Of a DNA stretch of 64,000 bases, positions 56,895 to 64,000 are shown one piece after another. Under the pieces are notes generated by a model. It was not told the DNA's origin. It saw only the letters and a program-made list of their open reading frames with translations, and made no database searches. The stretch is taken from positions 88,720,061-88,784,060 of the forward strand of contig NC_065921.1 in NCBI RefSeq assembly GCF_024586455.1. Direction: 5' to 3'. Position numbers and translations under genes: made by a program. Source of the stretch: Bactrocera neohumeralis. Its lineage: Eukaryota > Arthropoda > Insecta > Diptera > Tephritidae. Position 1 is the stretch's first letter. Every line of letters starts with the position of its first letter.

Positions 56895-58476
56895 ATGGCA
56901 GTGACGGAAATTTTGTTGAGCATTATTTTGGCGGCTGTTGGCGCAGTCATTTATATAGCGCATCGTAACTTAACATATTGGCAACGGAAAGGCATCCCGC
57001 ACGATTCGCCAAATTGGATTCATGGCAATCTACAAGGTGTTGGAAAGACTATAACTTTTGCCGAAGCCTTTACTAAAGTATACAAACGGCATTTGGGGTC
57101 GGGTCCCTTTTGCGGTCTTTACTTTCTTCAAAAGCCGACGGTCCTTGTACTAACACCGGAGTTGACAAAACAGGTGTTAATTAAAGACTTTAACAACTTC
57201 AGTGAACGTGGCCTTTATGTCAACGAGAAAGATGATCCCATAACTGGGCATTTGTTTTTGTTACAAAGTCAGAAATGGCGCGTGATGCGTAATAAACTTA
57301 CACCCACCTTTACCTCTGGTCAAATGAAGTTCATGTTTCCCACTGTGGTTTCGGTGGCTGAGCAATTCGTTGAAACCTTAAATGGCGACATCAAGAAGAG
57401 TAACGTAATTGAGATCAAGGACCTGTTAGCACGTTTCACCACTGATGTAATTGGATCTTGTGCTTTCGGCATAGAGTGTAACAGTCTCAAGAACCCTGAT
57501 GCTATTTTCCGTCAAATGGGACGTCGTCTTTTTACCGAACGTCGTCATTCAAGTTTCGTTGATAGTATGATAACGGCCGCCCCGAGTTTGGCACGAAAAC
57601 TTCATGTTCGTGTAGTACCGGACGCCATAAATGATTTCTTCTTCAACATTGTACGTGAAGCAGTTGATTATAGAGAGAAGAAGAATGTGCAGCGTAATGA
57701 TTTTTTGAACATTCTGATGGAGCTAAACAAAGGAAAACTAAAGTTCGACGATAAAAACGAGGAGAAAGGGCTTACGTTGGAGGAGATGACGGCGCAGGTG
57801 TTTGTGTTCTTTGTAGCTGGCTTTGAGACATCATCTTCGACACTTTCATTTTTACTTTATGAATTGGCCCTAAATCCAGACATTCAAAAGCACCTACGTC
57901 AAGAAATATTCCAGGCGGTTGAAAATCATGGCGGTAAGGTGACTTATGAATGTGTAAATTCGATGTCTTATATGAAACAGGTCGTAGCAGGTGAGTAATA
58001 CAAAAGTGTATTCCAATTCAATACAATAACAAAACATACTTTCTTCTATTGTTCTAGAAACCCTTCGTAAGTATCCAATAGTACCACATTTGCAGCGTAA
58101 GGCTATGGCCGATTATGTTGTGCCTGGACATCCAAACTATGTGATAGAAAAAGATACAACTGTATTCATACCAGTAATGGCAATGCATCATGATCCCGAG
58201 ATTTACCCAGAACCCGAAAAATTCGACCCGGAACGTTTTGCACCGGAGGAAATGAAATCACGAGACTCCATCAATTGGTTGCCCTTCGGCGATGGTCCAC
58301 GTAATTGTATCGGCTTGCGTTTTGGTCAAATGCAGATTCGCGTCGCCCTGACATACTTATTACGTAACTTTGAATTCAGCACCTCCCCGGCGACTGAGAT
58401 TCCTTTGGTATTCAATCCCAAGCAGTTTATAAACGCTACCAAAAGCGGCATCCATTTGAAAGTACAGTCGATTTAA
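56895..58476 (+). CDS. Cytochrome P450 A3, CYP6A-like (A2/A1 mosaic)
   Basis: Exons 56895-57990 and 58058-58476 (67-nt phase-1 intron) encode 504 aa, complete. Motifs: anchor MAVTEILLSIILAAVGAVIY, GPFCGLYFL, I-helix AGFETSSST, K-helix ETLR at 366-369, and heme loop FGDGPRNCIG with Cys449. The promoter and first ~115 residues follow A2 (WQRKG, KVYKRH, KPTVL); from about residue 117 many diagnostic residues follow A1 (SERG, NEKDDPITG, LLQSQ, VAGFETSSS, RQEIFQAVE, FINATKSG). The intron is identical to that of A1 and the 3' flank is A1-like. It is therefore the working representative of the sequence inactivated in A1. Confidence 0.95.
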
Positions 58477-58779
58477 GGCGATGGATTTCTCTTCAGTTAA
58501 TTTTTAGTTCAGAATTAAAGAAAACCTTAATTAAACCTTTAATTGAATATTTCGTCAATCTTTTTCTCGGTAAACATGTGATTTCATATGAATGTATTAA
58601 TATATTGATATACATATGTATTTATGTTTATATGATATATGTGCATTAAAGGATATAAATATCTGAAAGTGCCCAACCAGTACTTATCAATCTATCCGTG
58701 TAGTGTTTTTCTTTTGTTATATTAGCAAACTGTGAGGAACAGAAAGTCCGTGTGAGAACGTGTGCATTAAGCAAGCTCA

Positions 58780-59150
58780 ACAGGAACACTCATGTTTTAA
58801 GTCTTCGTCTTAAGTATTCGTTCGTTCATTCGCGGATGTAGCATGTTCCACACATAGTAAATTCAAATGTACGGGACCACTTTGTGGTTTCATATGGTTT
58901 CATCGTCCTGAAGTTTTTGTGCTGGAAACCAGCCTTGTTGAAGCTATACTCATCAATCAGTTCAATAAGTTTCGTATCGCGGCTTCTATACGAATCCAGA
59001 CGATGTTCCGCTCTCAAGGCATATTTTTACGTTGAACTGTAATAAAGAACTTTCAATTCAGTGTTAGCGAAAAAACACAGATCCCCATTAAATACAGCAA
59101 GGAATCTTTTGTGTCGATGGCTGAGGGCGTTGAAAAGTTGGCTGCTTGAG
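58780..59150 (+). pseudogene. B3: relic of a B-type P450 with large internal deletion
   Basis: 58826-59035 matches B1 at 46787-46995 (TTCATTCGCGGATGTAGCAT; GTGCTGGAAACCAGCCTTGT) with frame-disrupting changes. At about 59035 it jumps to the end of exon 2 (TTCAGTGTTAGCGAAAAAAC at ~59057, as at 48110) and ends with GTTGAAAAGTTGGCTGCTTG. The I-helix, K-helix and heme loop are missing, as is the start. Confidence 0.92.
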
Positions 59151-60280
59151 CTGATCAAAGTGGCGATCTTTGGATTTACAAATGTATGTAAATTAAGTAT
59201 AGTGAATGATTGTTTACATTTGTTGTGCAAAACTGTTAATTTAAGCGCTAACTTTTAATAAAAAGATATTATTTTAATTGCCTCAAGGAAATGCGAAGCT
59301 TTCGTTCTCATATTATTAGTATATTACTTTGTAAAACAAGTTTGTGGTTGACATTGCGCTCCATGCCATCTTCTACTTACAACTTGACAGCAATATTTCA
59401 AAAGCTTTGAGAATTGTTTGCTCTTGTTTACATTTTATGTACGTTTGTATGTTGCTGAGCTTTGAGTGTTTGGTAACAGTTTTCTTTCCTTATTCATTAA
59501 TAAGAATATTTTCATTAAGACAAATTTTCATTAAGACACATGCATATGTTTTTGTGTGAGGCTCTACATTTATCAGCAATCATTGCTAAATAATGATAAG
59601 TTAGTAATAATGGTTAATTTGTAATGAGAAATGATATCAAGTTCCTTACTCTTTAGCTTTTCGTTATTTGGAAAGCAGGCAGCTAGATTGTTGAGAGCAT
59701 TCAAGCAGAAATTCGAGAGAATATAATCGTCTAAACTCTATAGACTTTGTTTAACGCTGCAGTTAGACGATCAAGAATTCGCTTTGAAGTTGATCACGCA
59801 AACTACTTGCCAAAATTGATTTGAGTTGACGTAAGCTGCAAGCAACTTAATAAGTAATGATAGTTTCAAGTCGCCGTCGTCATGGAAACGAATGAAATTA
59901 ATAACTTAATGGATGGATCAATTTGTATTATATAGTCCATGGGTATAATGAAATATTATGTGATCAGCTGTTTTAGCTTGATCGTCAACTTGTCCCAGGA
60001 CTTGAGTGGAAAAAGTGGAATGAAGTCGTCGTTCAAAAAAGTTATGAAAGGGTTTACTTGAGTGTTACTAAGCATTCGAAAGTGTACCTCTCTGAGAATA
60101 TATTTCTGATATAAATAATATATAAATCGTAAAAATAGTTTAGCTGTCAAAGTAGTCCTCTCTGAGGATATACATACATATTTCATATACAATACATATT
60201 ATATCATATTAATTCCAGACGCCATGCGTTGCTGTGGTATACATTTTACACTATTATTCATATAATAAACTTTTCAATAC
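59151..60280. other. B3 3' flank and intergenic DNA
   Basis: 59280-59520 duplicates the B1 3' flank (48340-48570). Beyond ~59760 the similarity ends. CTCTCTGAGAATATAT and CTCTCTGAGGATATAC at ~60090 and 60159 are a short local duplication. No gene. Confidence 0.6.
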
Positions 60281-60289
60281 AGTGAAAAT

Positions 60290-60645
60290 TTTATTTACGA
60301 ATAAAGGCGAAAACGTTTTTGTCGGTATAAGAATTCAAGGGATATTTGAATATGTTTTTGCAAATTAATTGCATTGGAAAAAATAACGAACTGAAGGCTG
60401 CTTTCTCAATGTGTGGCTGCCAGCCTTTCTGTCCAGTTAATAGAGTTGTTCTCTTAATAGTGCGTCCATTTAATAGAGCTTTCACTGCATTTTTTATTTA
60501 TGATTGGTTTTTACTTTCCCATCTTCTAAGTTGGTTCAAACTCGACACATTGCGTTAAATTGTAGTAAAATCGGTTCTGTAGTTTAGGAGTCCATCGCGC
60601 ACAAACAACTTGACACCTAATTTTTATATATAAAGATATATTATA
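60290..60645 (+). repeat. Probable 3' end of a non-LTR element
   Basis: The string GTAAAATCGGTTCTGTAGTT then TTTTTATATATAAAGATA is typical of the noncoding 3' end of insect LINE-like repeats (a 'TCAAAATCGGTYCAGYAGTT...TATATATAAAGATA' pattern). No coding part is attached. Tentative. Confidence 0.4.
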
Positions 60646-61173
60646 ATAATTTTAAACTAACACCTTGGTTGTGTTATCAGGTTTCTTTGTTTTCGAAACT
60701 TTGAGTCAATTGGGAGCCCAAGATAATTTGATAAGAATCAATATAAATTCCAAAACAAAAATAACAACGCGATTAAAGTGATCAATTACTAAACTTTTGG
60801 GAGCGTAATAAAAGATAAACAAACCGGAGGCTCTTCACTACTACTCTTCAAATGCTGAAAGCCATTCACAAATGGTTTATGTTTAATTCTGTCTCCAGCG
60901 TCGCCAGCGTTAAAGAACAAGTGTACCCCGAGAACACCATTCAATTTGCTAAAAGCTCGTGCAATTGTACTTAAAATAATTGTATTTAATGCAAAAAATT
61001 CATAATTGCTCACGCCCAGAAACGACTGAAAGCTCGCGCTGACTACGCAACTTTGGCAGTGTCAAGAGTTTCGCTATTAGTTTAGTACGCAGAACGCTGT
61101 TAAATCACACGCTCGCACTGACCGATTGCTGAAAATAATTTTTTTGTGCGTCGCTTCTATTGATTTTCTAAAA
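60646..61173. other. Upstream region of P450-5
   Basis: This is the presumed promoter and leader. No TATA box at the expected place; the CTTTGGCAGTGTCAAG stretch (61050-61065) could include an initiator but is unremarkable. Confidence 0.35.
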
Positions 61174-62751
61174 ATGTCCGTCACCGAGTTTCTGCTCGCC
61201 ACACTGCTGGGACTACTAGGGTATGCGGTCTACTGGCTGCGTCAACGTTTCATGTATTGGGAGGTGCGCGGCATTGCCTGTGAGAAGCCAAATTATTTAC
61301 TCGGCAATTTAAATGGCATACGCACGACACGTTCGTTTGTGGAGATATGGCTGACAACGTACAAAAAATTTAAGGGAACTGGCCCATTTTGTGGTTTCTT
61401 TTGGTTTCAACGCCCTTCGGCTTTCATTTTGGATACAAAACTGGCCAAGGCCATACTTATTAAGGACTTTAATAATTTTGTTGATCGCGGCTTCTACACA
61501 AATGTGGAGGATGATCCGCTCACCGGACAGCTATTTCTCTTGGAGGGACACAGATGGCGTGTAATGCGCAATAAGCTATCGCCCACCTTCACATCCGGTA
61601 AAATGAAGTATATGTTTCCGACTGTGTGCCGTGTGGGTGAGGAGTTTGTACACGTTGTGGCGCAGGCTATTGAGAAGGAGCCGGTTTTGGAGGTACGTGA
61701 TTATCTAGCGCGTTTCACCACCGACGTTATCGGCACTTGTGCATTCGGTATTGAAGTAAATAGTTTGAAGAATCCCAACGATGAATTCCGGCGCATGGGC
61801 AAACGAGTCTTCACTGATTTGCGTCACGGAAGATTCGGTTTGGCATTGCTAAATAGTTTCCCGAAATTGTGTCGAAGGCTACATATTAAAAGTACACCCG
61901 ATCATATCACAGACTTTTACATGGGTCTTGTGCGCGAAAATATCGCCTACCGTGAGAAGAACAATATACGCTGCAATGACTTCTTTGACATGCTGCTGGA
62001 ATTGAAAAACAATAAGTTGTTAAAATCAGAAGACGGTCAAGATATGAGCATCACCGTTGAAGAATTAGCCGCTCAGGCCTTTGTATTTCTCATTGCCGGC
62101 TTCGAGACGTCGTCGACCACCATGAGCTTCGCATTGTATGAACTCGCACAGCATGAGGACATACAACAGCGTGTGCGTGACGAAGTCATAGAAGTTCTGG
62201 AGAAACACAAGGGCGAATTCACTTATGAATGCATGAAAGAAATGGTCTATTTGGACCAAGTCATTTCCGGTAAGATCTAACGACAATGGCTATAAGCAAT
62301 ATTATTAAAGTAGATTTTATTTATGAACACAGAAACACTTCGCCTCTATACTGTGCTTCCCGTGTTAAATCGTGAGTGTCTGGAGGAGTATCCAGTGCCG
62401 GGTAACCCGAAATTTGTTATCGCCAAGGGTATGCAAGTTGTTATACCGAGCGCTGCATTTCATCGTGATGCTGATATTTATCCCAACCCCGACACGTTCG
62501 ATCCCGATAACTTTACACCCGAGAAGGTGGCCCAGCGTGATGGTGTTGAATGGTTGCCTTTCGGCGAGGGACCTCGCAATTGTATTGGCATGCGGTTTGG
62601 TCAAATGCAAGCTCGTATTGGCTTAGCTCTGCTCTTGAAAAACTTCAAGTTTTCCGTGTGTGAGAAAACTCCGATTCCGATGACATTTGACAAGATCAAC
62701 TTTTTGGTGCAGTCTGAGCATCCCATTTGTGTGTATGTTGAGAGAGTATGA
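61174..62751 (+). CDS. Cytochrome P450, CYP6A-like, B-type (P450-5)
   Basis: Exons 61174-62269 and 62333-62751 (63-nt phase-1 intron) encode 504 aa. The ATG at 61174 precedes the anchor MSVTEFLLATLLGLLGYAVYW; the upstream frame has only a TTG. Motifs: MYWEVRGIACEKPNYLLGNL, GPFCGFFWF, DRGFYTNVEDDPLTGQLF, I-helix AGFETSSTT, K-helix ETLR at 366-369, and heme loop FGEGPRNCIGM with Cys449. Most similar here to B1 (shared IACEKPNYL, TPDHITDFYM, ELKNNK, SITVEELAAQAFVF). In place of the array's DPERF it has DPDNF (B1 has DPDHF). Intact and probably active. Confidence 0.95.
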
Positions 62752-63200
62752 GCAGGATGTTACATTCTTCAAACAAATTTGCAAATAGTATTGCTGATTA
62801 ATATTTTTCTGGGCTGGTTTCTTGAATAATAAAGTGTTTAAATATATGCACTCGCTTTTGTTTTATAATTTTTTAGGTCCAACATCTTCATAATAAGAAT
62901 TTGCGAATAAGTGAACTAAGAAGTGATTGTAAGAAGATTCACTCGTCCTCCAGATATACGTATATTCCTAACATCTGGGGAGCAAAACTAGTACACTATA
63001 TGCATATTAAAGTCATCCTAAGTAATTTTGAAAACTTGCATACTTTTAGGAATGCGAAAATAATTCAATTCAATTTGTACTGTTATCTATCGCGTTAACG
63101 GTATAAGAGGATTATAATATCGGTACTTTACCCTTTCCAAAGCCAAAAGAGCAACTATTTTCTCCTATAAGAAAAGTAAGTAGTTAAAACCGAAGAGTCA
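62752..63200. other. P450-5 3' flank
   Basis: AATAAA at about 62827-62832 is a likely polyadenylation signal. Nothing else seen. Confidence 0.5.
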
Positions 63201-63289
63201 AAAAGCTCACTCACGCAGCATATTCGCCCGAACACCGTGAATCTTTAGCAATTCTTTTAACCCTAACCATCCAAACATTTCATCGTTGA

Positions 63290-64000
63290 AATTACACACA
63301 TTCTGAAATTGAAAATACTGTAAATTTTTGGAAAAATGACGAAGCTGTTGGTGCTGAATTTGAATCCGAAGAAGATTTTGTACCCAATTTTCACGAAAGT
63401 GCAAATTCATCGAATGAATATAGCTTTGAAGAGGAAGGCGCCAGAGAAGTCATCGAACTGATGGGACAAAATTGTATAGCACATTCAGAAGATAAGTCTA
63501 TTCTTTCGTCCACGAAACCTCCCCAATTCCATGGAAGAGTAAGGCTTGAGAATGTACTATCCGTGTATCGTCTATACGTGATGCACTTGAAGTTTCATCC
63601 ACTCAGCCAATATTGAAAAATATAATTAAAAAAATTATCATTGAATGTTCCAGAGTTTTCCTAGATGATTGGTAGGTTGTAAACAACGTTTCGACCTAAG
63701 CTTATATTGATTCTAAGCGGTGTTTACAAAATCACACGGCGCATCTCTAGACAATTCAAGAAGTATATTCCATTTTAGCCCGAGAAGTATGGGATAAAGA
63801 TAAGGGCGCTCTGTGACAGCAAAGCCAATTTTACTAGGATTATGCAAGTTTATTTTGTTATTTTTGACTTGCCAAAGGGCCTAAAAGTTCAAAATATTAT
63901 TTGTGACAATCAAACCTCAAATCTTGCTAAGGAGTTGCTACAAAAGGAACATACTTCGAGGGGAATTGTAAGAGTAAATAAGACATTCTTGTCTGACTCA
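63290..64000 (+). mobile_element. piggyBac-like transposase relic at the window edge
   Basis: Open pieces in several frames: an acidic N-terminal region (VGAEFESEEDFVPNF, EEEGAREVIELMGQN), then LSVYRLYVMHLKFHP, then IPF(K)PEKYGIKIRALCDSK and MQVYFVIF, and LAKELLQKEHTSRGIVRVNK. The order and the KYGIKIxxLCD, MQVY and GT(I)RxNK landmarks match piggyBac-type transposases. Stops and frame changes (for example near 63617) mean it is dead; it continues beyond the window. Confidence 0.7.

Noticed and set aside
1..64000. tRNA, rRNA, CRISPR array, bacterial-style operons or riboswitches
   Set aside because: I looked for cloverleaf consensus boxes and regularly spaced repeats and saw none. The gene structure is eukaryotic.

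Overview
The window is eukaryotic: genes are split by GT-AG introns and the intergenic DNA is AT-rich and full of decayed transposons. The gene content (a KANK orthologue beside a tandem array of CYP6-family cytochrome P450s) and the kinds of repeats point to a higher dipteran, most likely a tephritid fruit fly (inference). From memory, this recalls the Drosophila melanogaster 51D region, where Kank (CG10249) lies near the Cyp6a cluster.

Layout. (1) About 0.7-17.4 kb, plus strand: Kank, reconstructed as ten phase-compatible coding exons (4521 nt, 1506 aa). They encode a KN motif, a coiled coil, a long low-complexity linker rich in TQT-like motifs, and C-terminal ankyrin repeats. Two internal candidate first exons (9661-9784 and 12301-12355) would give isoforms without the KN motif. 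Its introns hold an irritans-type mariner relic and a 1.3-kb dispersed repeat. (2) 17.4-20.2 kb: Kank 3' flank with two copies of a MITE-like family. (3) 20.2-30.7 kb: two minus-strand, divergent P450s separated by a retroelement graveyard. (4) 35.2-62.8 kb: a plus-strand array of CYP6A-like P450s: P450-3 (35.4 kb), P450-4 (39.6 kb, altered oxygen-activation motif), then three tandem 'A-B' units (44.4-48.7, 49.9-52.2 and 56.6-59.6 kb) and a final B-like gene (61.2 kb). (5) 63.2-64.0 kb: the edge of a piggyBac-like relic.

Most plus-strand P450s share one architecture: about 504-509 aa (529 aa for P450-4), an N-terminal membrane anchor, and one short phase-1 intron immediately before the K-helix ExxR. 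They are expected to be ER-anchored monooxygenases, using NADPH-P450 reductase, in xenobiotic or endogenous lipid oxidation. The most informative story is the A-B array: A1 is broken while B1 is intact, and A2 and A3 are intact while B2 and B3 are truncated or internally deleted. A3 also looks like a mosaic of A2 (5' part) and A1 (3' part including an identical intron), which suggests gene conversion. The three A copies keep a TATA/Inr/DPE core promoter with fixed spacing. I saw no tRNA, rRNA or CRISPR array, and nothing that amounts to a wholly new system. The parts that look undescribed are the array's mosaic structure, the alternative Kank starts and the small non-autonomous repeat families.
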